From NCBI GenBank assembly GCA_045639325.1, contig JAZUCU010000029.1, forward strand, positions 6,938 through 70,937: 64,000 nt of DNA. Reading direction: 5' to 3'. Each line of letters opens with the position of its first letter. Position 1 is the first letter of the stretch. Source of the DNA: RGIG8244 sp045639325 (lineage in GTDB: Bacteria > Verrucomicrobiota > Lentisphaeria > Victivallales > UBA1829). Positions 53,533 to 61,295 of the stretch are shown piece by piece. Below the pieces are notes generated by a model, which saw only the letters and a program-made list of their open reading frames with translations, was not told the DNA's origin and did no database searches. Made by a program: the position numbers and the translations under genes.

Positions 53533-54609
53533 TCAGAGTTTCCTTCTCCAGTAGTTGAGAGAGTTTTCCACCTGCGTATTTTTATATTTCGGGCCCATCA
53601 ACTCTTTTGCTTTTGCATAATAGGATTCACAAAGTTTGATATTGTGCAATCTGGAAACAGCAAAGAATGCGGCAGAACCGTAGAAACCGGCACGGACATT
53701 TTTACTGTAAGAAGTATCTTCTGCTGATTTTACCAACAGATCAACGGCTTCCTTGTTCATATTGAATGTGGTCAGATAACGCACTTCTGCAAGAATTTTG
53801 CCGTTTTTCGAACCGGGCATCTGCTTCAGGATCTCAAGTTCTTTCTTTGCGGCTGCCTGATCTCTCTTGGACAACATATTCATCATGATGGCTTCCTGAA
53901 TCGCGTAATAGTTGCCGGACTTTGCACCTTTGAACTGTTTGGCTGCACGGAGAACTTTATCTGCGTCAGCATATTTCTTTTTGGATGTCAATGTTTTGCT
54001 GTAAGCGATCTCCACATTGATACAAGCAGCGGCAGAAGTTGCACCCGGCATACGTTTCAAGTTGGAAGCAGCCAGTTTGCGGGCTGCTTCGAATTTCTTT
54101 GCACGAACCAATGCGTTTACCTGACCGGCAAGCAAGGCTCCGCGTTTTGCTTTCAAACGGTTCTTTTCATTGGCATGAAGATTCGGTGTTTTTTCTGCTT
54201 TTTCAACAAGAGCGATTGCCTCGGCGAAATCATTCAGTCTGTTGGAATAAATCGTTGACAGTTCCTGAATGGCTGTCACATAGTGACTCAGTGTTTTTTT
54301 CTGATTGTCATCTTTCAATTTCAGAACTTTTTCATAATCATTGATCGCACCGCCGAAGTCATTCAATTTGACCTTAGCCTTGGCGGATTTGATCAAGGCT
54401 TCCTGAACATTGGCAACATTTTTATCACTGGAAATGATGACCTGATATGCACAAATGGCATCGTCATATTTTTTTGCTTTTTCCAGATTCTGACCATATT
54501 GGATCAAAGCTTTGGCACCCTGTTGTTTGGCTTTTTCCAATTCCGCAGAATCTGCGTAAACCATGCCGGCACTGAACAGAGCGGCAGTAACAAAACTGAA
54601 AACTTTCAT
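53533..54609 (-). CDS. Secreted TPR-like repeat protein
   Basis: 358 residues. Seen: signal peptide (MKVFSFVTAALFSAGMVYA), then repeated helix pairs with TPR spacing (AKKYDDAICAYQVIISS, LNDFGGAINDYEKVLKL, SNRLNDFAEAIALVEKAEK, SKKKYADADKVLRAAKQF). Known: such proteins usually scaffold interactions in the periplasm. It stands alone with its own promoter and AGGAG. Specific role unknown. Confidence 0.8.
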   Translation of the reverse strand: MKVFSFVTAALFSAGMVYADSAELEKAKQQGAKALIQYGQNLEKAKKYDDAICAYQVIISSDKNVANVQEALIKSAKAKVKLNDFGGAINDYEKVLKLKDDNQKKTLSHYVTAIQELSTIYSNRLNDFAEAIALVEKAEKTPNLHANEKNRLKAKRGALLAGQVNALVRAKKFEAARKLAASNLKRMPGATSAAACINVEIAYSKTLTSKKKYADADKVLRAAKQFKGAKSGNYYAIQEAIMMNMLSKRDQAAAKKELEILKQMPGSKNGKILAEVRYLTTFNMNKEAVDLLVKSAEDTSYSKNVRAGFYGSAAFFAVSRLHNIKLCESYYAKAKELMGPKYKNTQVENSLNYWRRKL

Positions 54610-54631
54610 TTTATTCTCCTGACTTTCTTAT

Positions 54632-54660
54632 ACTATACACGGAAATGAGCGAATTTTCAA
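54632..54660 (-). promoter_or_regulatory. Promoter of the TPR gene
   Basis: Minus strand TTGAAA (54660-54655), 17 bp, TATAGT (54637-54632), 22 bp before the ATG. Confidence 0.65.
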
Positions 54661-54702
54661 GAGGTTCCGTGTAATTTTAATTATACAATATTCTCAATGA
54701 AG

Positions 54703-54737
54703 TACAGTATTTTATCGAATCGTGATAAAATACTGTA
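54703..54737. repeat. Perfect 14-bp inverted repeat
   Basis: TACAGTATTTTATC (54703-54716) and GATAAAATACTGTA (54724-54737) flank 7 nt, between the pseudopilin 3' end and the TPR promoter. There is no U-run. Its outer part, ATACTGTA/TACAGTAT, resembles the ACTGTAT half-site repeated near the GntR-type gene at 60 kb. Confidence 0.7.
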
Positions 54738-54762
54738 TACTCCATTATTTTCCGGTCCGGTA

Positions 54763-55473
54763 TTACAGGTCGGTGTTACCGTATTTCAGGACCCAGAGAT
54801 CTTCGGGATAAATGGTATTGTGGAACGTATAGAATTCTACACCGCCATCCAGAAGCAGATAATTGTTCATCCCATTGCCGTGATAACCTTTTTTCGCCGC
54901 TGCCGGGTAGGAATATTCATTTCTGTCACGATTCCAGTTCACGGAGAGGCCGGATCCCACTGCATTGTTACTGCTATGATTTTCCACATACAACAGAACG
55001 GTGTCAGGTCCGCAAATGGAGTTCAGTTTTCTGGTTGTGAAATATTCGTCTTTGTTGGCATCCTGATTTTTGATTTCAACTGCAAACAGGTTCGCTGCAT
55101 AACTGTTCTTTGCAAGATAGAACGGGTCATTTTCCATATAGGCAGGCAGCTTGTTCTGATCTGCCGGACAATGGAACACGGCAAATTTTGCAGCATCGCC
55201 TTTGACGGTCGGATTTTTAATGCCCAGGTAGAGAGCGATCTGGAGCTTCCAGCTGTCATAACCTTCTCCGGCATAAGGCATATATCCCTTGTGATCGGCA
55301 ACATATTTGAATGTGGCTTTGCCCATGGCAAAAAGGTTTTCTGCACATTTTACTGCCTTGGCATCCCGTTTCGCTTTGCTGATGAAGAAACCGAATACGG
55401 ATGTACCGAGAAAGAGAACGGCAATGACAATAACGAGTTCTGTCAAATTGAAATATTTTTTGGCTCGTTTCAT
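54763..55473 (-). CDS. Pseudopilin-like protein with divergent prepilin motif
   Basis: 236 residues. Seen: short basic leader MKRAKKY, then FNLTELVIVIAVLFLGTSVF, a prepilin-type helix with the +5 Glu but Tyr where Gly usually precedes the cut and Asn/Thr substitutions. A domain of the solitary-pseudopilin type follows (CAENLFAMGKATFKYVADHKGYMP, FHCPADQN, NYLLLDGGVEFY). AAGGAG lies upstream, inside the end of the DUF4838 gene, 5 bp away, so the two form an operon. Confidence 0.82.
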   Translation of the reverse strand: MKRAKKYFNLTELVIVIAVLFLGTSVFGFFISKAKRDAKAVKCAENLFAMGKATFKYVADHKGYMPYAGEGYDSWKLQIALYLGIKNPTVKGDAAKFAVFHCPADQNKLPAYMENDPFYLAKNSYAANLFAVEIKNQDANKDEYFTTRKLNSICGPDTVLLYVENHSSNNAVGSGLSVNWNRDRNEYSYPAAAKKGYHGNGMNNYLLLDGGVEFYTFHNTIYPEDLWVLKYGNTDL

Positions 55474-55478
55474 GTTTT

Positions 55479-57749
55479 TTACTCCTTGATCATAGATTTT
55501 TTCAATTGTTCGGGGATTTCTCTGATGTTGAACATCTGTTCCGTCAACTGAGCATCCTGTCCGCCATATTCACCGGTTCCCAAACGGCGTTCCGCTTTGA
55601 TAATGCGCGTACGGATATACCGGGCTTCCACGTCTTTCGGGAGAATTACGTCATCAAAGTTGAAGATTTCATGGAGATTACCTTCCTGCTGCAATTTTTC
55701 AGGAACGGTTACCGTTCTTTTAGGAACCATGACACGCCATGCTTTCATGTCGAAAGAACCTTCTACGACATAAGTGGTTCTTCTTACATAACGTGCCTGA
55801 TGGAAGACGGTTGTAATACGATTGATGAACCGGTTTTCACCCAGGTCGATCATCGTCCAGCCAATCCCGAGACCGGGTGTCCAGTTGGTATTCAATTTAC
55901 CATCGTATGCCGTCGATGCCTTACCAAGTCCGTATTCACGGCTGGCGTATGCAACGATATTGCCGATTCCGTCGATCAGGTTCAAGGCGCGATGCTGGCG
56001 TTTATAACGGAGCCAATCTTTTTGTGTTTTCGATTTACCGCGGATATAATTGCGGATCTCTTCAATAATTTCTGCAGCACTCTTATCCAGTTTAACATGT
56101 TTTTTGACTTTTGCGTAGTCGGTACCGATCAGGAACATGACCGGAAGCATTGCTTCATACGCTCTGCGGATATGGGTACGGTTCTGTTCTTTTTTTGCTG
56201 CTTCATATCCCTGCATCAGAATCTTGTAACATTCTGCGGTCACTTCCGGTGCTTCATACGGCGCAGCAACCAACGGACCACCGCTGGTCATGCCCACAAA
56301 GCCGGATTCCCAGTGTACTTTACGCAGATATTTGAAGTACTTATCCACATACGGACCCGCTGCCGGACCATAATATTCGTTACAGAACATGGTTTCCAAC
56401 GCTTCCCCATTGCGGTAACATTCTTCCGGATCCCACATGGCACGGGCAAGGATCCACGGACGGAAAGGACAGCCCTGCTTCACCTGGAGACTGGTCATCA
56501 GACCGATTTCTTCCGGGAAAAATCCATCGGTAATACCCATGGCATGAACGTCACGGACGTTGGTCACGTTCATCAACTGGTCCGGATAGGTCATCCAGTG
56601 TGTGCCGCCCCAGACGTAGTCCCAGAACAGAATATGTTTACAAACTTTCTGCCATTCCTGGACCACATTTTTCATAAATTTGTTTGCCATTTTGTTTTTC
56701 GGGTCCATATACGGTCTGCCGCGGCGGACACCGAGAGTCACGATCTGTACTGCCACGTTATCATTGGCTTTCATATCTTTCGGCGGAAGCACACTGTTGA
56801 TATAGGCAAAAACAACCAGTTTGACATTGGGAAATTCTTTTTTGACGATTTCTCCGACACGGTTGGCAAAATAGATCCAGCGTGCAGATTCACGGTTACC
56901 ATGTTTTTTGATCAGATCCTGACACGGTTTGCAACCGCACATCCCCTTATTGCCGTCCCCTTCACCCATGTGGAGGAATTTGGCTTTCGGAGCTTTTTTC
57001 AAGAAGTAAATCGCACGTTTGGCGGTTTCTTTGATCAAACCTTCGTTGGTCAGACAGTAGTCCACCGTCACACCGCGCTTGGCCGCGTCGATACGCTGAC
57101 CATTCTGGAAAGCAAAGTATTCCGGATGGTCTTTATACAGATAGCCGGGAATCAACCCGAGCATACCATGAGATCCCAGCGGCGGTGCAGTGATGGAATT
57201 TTCACCATATTTTTTATTCAACTCTTTTTCTGCAACCGGGCGGTTGGAGTTCAAAAGATTGTATGTTGCCCAGCGGATACCTTCATCTGTAGCACCCGGG
57301 AGAGCAGCGCGGCTGACAAATGCCGGTTTGCCGAATTTTTCAAATTCAGCTACCACGATTTTTTCTTTGGAAGGACAATATTCGCTGTAAGGATCGAACC
57401 AATGCACCCCAAGTTTCCGGTCCAGGAACCAGTATGCACCGTAAATCACCCCGGTCGGTCTGCCACCGGTAATGATCACTTTGCCGTCGGCACATTTGAT
57501 CTTGAATTCTTCTTCTCCCAGTTTCGGATCATGACGCAGAATGATCTGGGCTTTGGCTGCACTTTTGCCTTTGTGTTCTGCAAAAATACGTTTGACATAA
57601 CTTTTCAGTTCAGCCATTGCGGTCTTTTCCGCTTCCGATGGAGTTTTGATCTCCATTTTTACTTGTGCTGTTCCATCAATCGTGACATCTTTCCCGAAGA
57701 TGCACAATGAGACTGCCAGCACAAATGCGCTTAACAATGATTTTGACAT
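55479..57749 (-). CDS. Secreted DUF4838 protein with discoidin domain
   Basis: 756 residues. Seen: a signal peptide (MSKSLLSAFVLAVSLCIFG), an N-terminal GH20/alpha-glucuronidase-like domain (about 25-130; VIITGGRPTGVIYGAYWFLDRKLGVHWF), the DUF4838 barrel (about 200-480; FLHMGEGDGNKGMCGCKPC, LFWDYVWGGTHW) and an F5/8 type C (discoidin) module near 630-740. Known: DUF4838 proteins are glycan-associated and presumed glycosidases. Acidic residues in LHMGEGD are candidates for catalysis; unproven. Confidence 0.87.
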   Translation of the reverse strand: MSKSLLSAFVLAVSLCIFGKDVTIDGTAQVKMEIKTPSEAEKTAMAELKSYVKRIFAEHKGKSAAKAQIILRHDPKLGEEEFKIKCADGKVIITGGRPTGVIYGAYWFLDRKLGVHWFDPYSEYCPSKEKIVVAEFEKFGKPAFVSRAALPGATDEGIRWATYNLLNSNRPVAEKELNKKYGENSITAPPLGSHGMLGLIPGYLYKDHPEYFAFQNGQRIDAAKRGVTVDYCLTNEGLIKETAKRAIYFLKKAPKAKFLHMGEGDGNKGMCGCKPCQDLIKKHGNRESARWIYFANRVGEIVKKEFPNVKLVVFAYINSVLPPKDMKANDNVAVQIVTLGVRRGRPYMDPKNKMANKFMKNVVQEWQKVCKHILFWDYVWGGTHWMTYPDQLMNVTNVRDVHAMGITDGFFPEEIGLMTSLQVKQGCPFRPWILARAMWDPEECYRNGEALETMFCNEYYGPAAGPYVDKYFKYLRKVHWESGFVGMTSGGPLVAAPYEAPEVTAECYKILMQGYEAAKKEQNRTHIRRAYEAMLPVMFLIGTDYAKVKKHVKLDKSAAEIIEEIRNYIRGKSKTQKDWLRYKRQHRALNLIDGIGNIVAYASREYGLGKASTAYDGKLNTNWTPGLGIGWTMIDLGENRFINRITTVFHQARYVRRTTYVVEGSFDMKAWRVMVPKRTVTVPEKLQQEGNLHEIFNFDDVILPKDVEARYIRTRIIKAERRLGTGEYGGQDAQLTEQMFNIREIPEQLKKSMIKE

Positions 57750-57915
57750 TTCGACGTTCCTTTCTTTGTTATTATTGTCGATTTTTTATATAGTTTTCAG
57801 GTTCATTTCCCCGTTTTTAAACACAAAAAGCCTCATAATGCTTATTTTTAATTTTTACATAAAAAAGACTACTGTGTTTATTTTTAATAAGTTGCAGTTT
57901 TTTTGCTGAAACCTT

Positions 57916-58707
57916 TTATTTCGACACAGTCATTTCTATAAAATTTTCGGAATTGTAATACATCTTGTTATTATCCGCATTTAACAGATAAGTAGCACTC
58001 CAAAAACCAGCCCCGTTGATTTGACCGATATGACCATCCAAAAATGCCATATTGGTTTTTTGATTGTGAATCATCGTAATATGGGAATTATGGGTAGCTG
58101 CGAGATTCCAGGCATAATCCGGCCATGGTTTTTTATGATTGGACTCATAGCGGGTCATACATTCCGCAAAAAGAATAAAGCGTGTTGGTGTTTTTATTTT
58201 TGAAGTTCGTAATCCTTTGCCATTCATTGTTGCACTGATGGGAATATAATAACCGATTTCACCTTCACGCAATTTTTTAGGATTTACCGGAGAATAGGCA
58301 AGCGTATTGGTTCCCAGTGGGGCTCCGCTTACTGCCTGAATTCTGGGACAGTACTGATAAGGCACAATCAAATTCTCTTTCTTGTAATACCCCCATTTCG
58401 CCATTTCAGTCCAGTAATTTGTTCCATTACTGCCAAGATAAATCATACCTTGATTATCATCCCCGTACCGAATGGCTCCCATTGCAGTCTGTTTCTGATT
58501 GCTCTGGCACTGTGCACTTTGTGCAGTAGCTTTAACTTTTTGCAATGCAGGCAGCAGCATTGCCGCAAGAATGGCGATGATCGCAATTACAACTAATAAT
58601 TCAATCAGGGTGAAGCGGGACCGCTTCACCCGCACATGTGCGGGTGAGCAAATTTCATTGTGGGTCAAACTGGCTAAAGCACTTTTTAGAGTTTCTTGTT
58701 TTTTCAT
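57916..58707 (-). CDS. Solitary pseudopilin-like protein
   Basis: 263 residues from the ATG at 58707, which has AAGGAG 8 bp upstream; the open frame reaches a GTG at 58713 that lies too close to that site. Seen: a 37-residue leader ending RVKRSR, then FTLIELLVVIAIIAILAAML, then a pseudopilin-type domain (SAQCQSNQKQTAMGAIRYGDD, MAFLDGHIGQINGAGFW). The residue before Phe is Arg, not Gly. Codons 22-37 or so are written by nested palindromes (58608-58647). 46 bp after the regulator gene, possibly in the same transcript. Confidence 0.85.
   Translation of the reverse strand: MKKQETLKSALASLTHNEICSPAHVRVKRSRFTLIELLVVIAIIAILAAMLLPALQKVKATAQSAQCQSNQKQTAMGAIRYGDDNQGMIYLGSNGTNYWTEMAKWGYYKKENLIVPYQYCPRIQAVSGAPLGTNTLAYSPVNPKKLREGEIGYYIPISATMNGKGLRTSKIKTPTRFILFAECMTRYESNHKKPWPDYAWNLAATHNSHITMIHNQKTNMAFLDGHIGQINGAGFWSATYLLNADNNKMYYNSENFIEMTVSK
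58608..58647. repeat. Nested palindromes within the pseudopilin gene
   Basis: GGGTGAAGCGG (58608-58618) and CCGCTTCACCC (58621-58631) form a perfect 11-bp inverted repeat with a 2-nt gap. Overlapping its right arm is a perfect 22-bp palindrome at 58626-58647 centred on ACATGT, with arms TCACCCGCACA/TGTGCGGGTGA. The block is GC-rich in an AT-rich setting and encodes the leader residues just before the prepilin Phe. Confidence 0.85.
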
Positions 58708-58753
58708 AGTCACAGCTCCTTACAGTGTTTGTGTTTATTTTGTTATTTTAATC

Positions 58754-59902
58754 TTACTTATTCGCTTCAAATTGTACTTCGCCGGTGGATTTGCCGGTAA
58801 TCAACTGATATTTGTTTTTCCGCAAATCCAAATCGGCAATCGAGATCGTCCCCCGGATCAGACGACAGGCATAATTCACAACATCGACCGCATTTTCAAA
58901 TGCAGGCGGTTTCAGATAGGTCAGAGACGGAATCATGCCCTGGAAAATCAAGCCCGGAGATTTTGCCATGATCTTGATATCTTTGCCGATCTTCAAGTGC
59001 GAATCTTTACAGATTTCATACAAATCACTGACCAGATAAGAATAATTGCAAAGCAGAAAATCCGGACGGTCTTTTTCCAGTTTTTCTTTTAATGCAGAAC
59101 CGATATTTTCCTGATCATCAAATTTCCAATCATACTTTTCCGGCGTTTTGAGTCCGGCTTCTTTACACAGCTTTACAAACAATTCCGCCTGCGTCCGCAA
59201 CGCATGATGCTCCGGCGTGCGTTTATCTAAGTAAGTAATGATCCCGGCACTGCGGCAACCGCTTTTCACCGCATATTCCACTGCCGTCGCAATCGCACCA
59301 CGGTTGTCCGAACTGATCTGGATCACATCATCCGGTGTCGTATCATATTCACTGAGAATATTGAAGACAAACATTTCCTTTGCCAGCATGTTCCGGTACT
59401 TTTCCAATTGTCCGCCGACAAACAGCACGGCATTGTTCTGCCGGATCTCTGCCAACCGCTGATTCAAAAGCCGTTCCGGCATTGTTTCATCCAAATAGAT
59501 AAAATTGATCCTGGCGCCGTAGATTTCCGCACCGCGGAGCAACCCCAGATGAATTTCCGAGTTGGTGATCCAGTCTTCCGAGGAAAGACAATTCGGGGAG
59601 ATCATAGCTTCCGGAAAAACAAAGGCAATATTGGCTGTCTGCTTTTCTTCCAAAAAATCTTTCCGGACAAAAAGTCCGCTGCCGGGGATGGATTCCAATG
59701 CCCCTTCGTCCTTGAGCAAACGCAAGGCAGTCTGCACAGAAACTGTACTGACGCCGAACGCATTAGCGATCATGCGGACGCTGTCGATCTTCTTTCCGGG
59801 CACATAATACCCACATTCGATGCGTTGCCGCAGGATCCGCACCAATTGATCGGGGAGCGATTCCCGACTGTTCTTATCAATTACAAAATTTTGTATTTTC
59901 AT
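58754..59902 (-). CDS. GntR-type regulator with LacI-like sensor domain
   Basis: 382 residues from the ATG at 59902 (MKIQNFVIDKNSRE); the frame can be opened by a TTG at 59917. Seen: GntR winged helix (about 5-75; PGKKIDSVRMIANAFGVSTV, LRLLKDEGALESIPGSGLFV) and a periplasmic-binding-protein-like effector domain (about 90-370; AVLFVGGQLEKY, IQISSDNRGAIATAVEYAVK, SAGIITYLDKRTPEH). It is divergent from the serine hydrolase/esterase operon, and both promoters carry the same repeat, so it probably represses both. Confidence 0.9.
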   Translation of the reverse strand: MKIQNFVIDKNSRESLPDQLVRILRQRIECGYYVPGKKIDSVRMIANAFGVSTVSVQTALRLLKDEGALESIPGSGLFVRKDFLEEKQTANIAFVFPEAMISPNCLSSEDWITNSEIHLGLLRGAEIYGARINFIYLDETMPERLLNQRLAEIRQNNAVLFVGGQLEKYRNMLAKEMFVFNILSEYDTTPDDVIQISSDNRGAIATAVEYAVKSGCRSAGIITYLDKRTPEHHALRTQAELFVKLCKEAGLKTPEKYDWKFDDQENIGSALKEKLEKDRPDFLLCNYSYLVSDLYEICKDSHLKIGKDIKIMAKSPGLIFQGMIPSLTYLKPPAFENAVDVVNYACRLIRGTISIADLDLRKNKYQLITGKSTGEVQFEANK

Positions 59903-59962
59903 TTTGAGTACTCTCAACCGTATTAAGCAGAAATCATCTGCATAATTAATAATTTGCGCAAA

Positions 59963-59992
59963 ATTGTAATGACTGTATTATCACAGTTTCAA
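59963..59992 (-). promoter_or_regulatory. Promoter of the GntR-type regulator
   Basis: Minus strand TTGAAA (59992-59987), 18 bp, TACAAT (59968-59963), 60 bp before the ATG. The operator copy 59983-60000 covers the -35. Confidence 0.5.
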
Positions 59993-60000
59993 TACAGTTT
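59983..60000 (-). promoter_or_regulatory. Operator copy 1
   Basis: Reads AAACTGTATTGAAACTGT on the minus strand, identical to copy 2 in the other orientation. It is followed by GATAATACAGT, giving a further inverted half-site (ACTGT-6-ACAGT). Confidence 0.65.
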
Positions 60001-60121
60001 AAAACATAGCACCGTATTTTGAATTGTCAAGCAAAATTTTCATAAAAAAAACCAGATATTTCATAAAAAATCAAAAAAAAGCAGGAATATCGCCTAACAC
60101 CGGAAATAAAGATAATAATAT

Positions 60122-60149
60122 TTGCAATATTGAAAAACTATGGTATATT
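60122..60149 (+). promoter_or_regulatory. Promoter of the serine hydrolase/esterase operon
   Basis: TTGCAA (60122-60127), 16 bp, TATATT (60144-60149). Operator copy 2 starts 2 bp after the -10. Confidence 0.65.
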
Positions 60150-60150
60150 A

Positions 60151-60171
60151 AAACTGTATTGAAACTGTATT
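60151..60171 (+). promoter_or_regulatory. Operator copy 2
   Basis: AAACTGTATT repeated at an 11-bp period (60151-60160 and 60162-60171), one helical turn apart, placed over the expected transcription start. Bound protein there would block initiation. Confidence 0.65.
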
Positions 60172-60210
60172 AATCATCATAACAAAATCATCCCGGAAGG
60201 AGACTTAATT

Positions 60211-61269
60211 ATGTTTACAGGAAAAGAAAAACAATTGCAGGCTTTACTGGATGAATATACCGCATCCGGCGTGGAATGTGGTTGTCAGCTTGCCGTTTAT
60301 CACAAAGGTAAACTGTTATATGATTTGGCAAGCGGTTACACGGATGAAAGCAAAAAAGAAAAAATTACGTCGGATACGCTGTTCCCTGTATTTTCCGCCG
60401 GTAAGAGCGTCGTTACCGTTCTTATGCTGATTCTGAAACAGGAAAACGTATTTGATATTGATGATCCTGTTTCTCTTTATTGGAAAGAGTTCGGTAAAAA
60501 CGGCAAGGAAAAAATCACGATCCGCAATGTCCTCAACCACACATCCGGGTTGCATAATGCGCCGGAACATTTGAAGTTTGAGGATTATTACAAGTGGGAT
60601 GTTTTCTGCAATGCGCTTGAAGATGCAGCCCCTGCCACTCCGCCCGGAGAACAACAAGTCTATCACGGTTATACGTATGCAACGCTTTGCGGAAAAATTG
60701 CAGAAGAAGCCACCGGTAAGCCGTTACTGGAACTGATTCAGGAAAAGATTTGCAAGCCACTCGGCATCACGGATCTTTATTTCAATCTGCCGGAAGAAAA
60801 ATATGTTTTCACTGCAAAAATTCAGGATCCTACCGCGAATGACGCGTTTTTATCTCATAACAAACCGTATGTTCTTTCCGGTATGAATCCTTCCACCAAT
60901 TGCTGTACCAATGCCCGTTCCCTTGGCAGAATGTATACAGCCCTTCTGCCGTCCGGTGCCGATGGAACGGTGTTGCTCACGGAAGATACCATTGACGAAG
61001 CAGTCCGTTTTGCATTCGATCCGGAAAAAGCATTTTCCCCCATTAAAGCGGAACGGAAACAATTCGGTTTGGGCTTTGTCCGTTTCGGTGAAAAAGGTTC
61101 CCCGTTCCGTCATTTCGGTCAGACCGGCGCCGCCGGATCCGAAGGGATCGCCGACCGGGAAACGGAACTGGTCATGGCATTTACCAAGAATCAGAATATT
61201 CCGGGGAAACCGATTCCGGAAGTACGCAATAAAATTGCCGCAGTTCTGGGCTTGCCGGAACGGAAATAA
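60211..61269 (+). CDS. Beta-lactamase-family serine hydrolase (esterase-like)
   Basis: 352 residues, no signal peptide, so a cytoplasmic esterase of the class C beta-lactamase/EstB type is more likely than a true beta-lactamase. Seen: SxxK motif in FPVFSAGKSVVTVLM (Ser/Lys), the YxN-equivalent Tyr in QQVYHGYTYATLCG, and RHFGQTGAAGSEG near the KTG-equivalent. GGAAGGAG sits ahead of the ATG. First gene of an operon with a CE7-like esterase; both probably remove acyl groups from the same glycan. Confidence 0.9.
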   Translation: MFTGKEKQLQALLDEYTASGVECGCQLAVYHKGKLLYDLASGYTDESKKEKITSDTLFPVFSAGKSVVTVLMLILKQENVFDIDDPVSLYWKEFGKNGKEKITIRNVLNHTSGLHNAPEHLKFEDYYKWDVFCNALEDAAPATPPGEQQVYHGYTYATLCGKIAEEATGKPLLELIQEKICKPLGITDLYFNLPEEKYVFTAKIQDPTANDAFLSHNKPYVLSGMNPSTNCCTNARSLGRMYTALLPSGADGTVLLTEDTIDEAVRFAFDPEKAFSPIKAERKQFGLGFVRFGEKGSPFRHFGQTGAAGSEGIADRETELVMAFTKNQNIPGKPIPEVRNKIAAVLGLPERK

Positions 61270-61295
61270 AATTCAGAACACATGTGGAACAATCA

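Larger units (their letters stand above)
59903..60210. other. Divergent control region with paired operators
   Basis: 308 AT-rich bases between the GntR-type regulator and the hydrolase operon. Contents: a promoter each way, two inverted copies of an 18-bp operator-like repeat, and no coding frame. Confidence 0.7.

Noticed and set aside
53511..53533. ATCCGTC/GACGGAT hairpin at the end of the TPR gene
   Set aside because: The 7-bp stem has no U-run on the minus strand and overlaps the stop codon region, so I do not call it a terminator.
46816..57710. Very long plus-strand open frames (734, 746 and 734 codons) opposite the operon genes
   Set aside because: They are exact antisense shadows of the esterase, Gfo/Idh-fucosidase and DUF4838 genes. 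Their translations are rich in Phe/His/Cys/Ile with no recognisable motifs or ribosome sites, whereas the minus-strand proteins have clear families. They reflect codon use that avoids stop complements.
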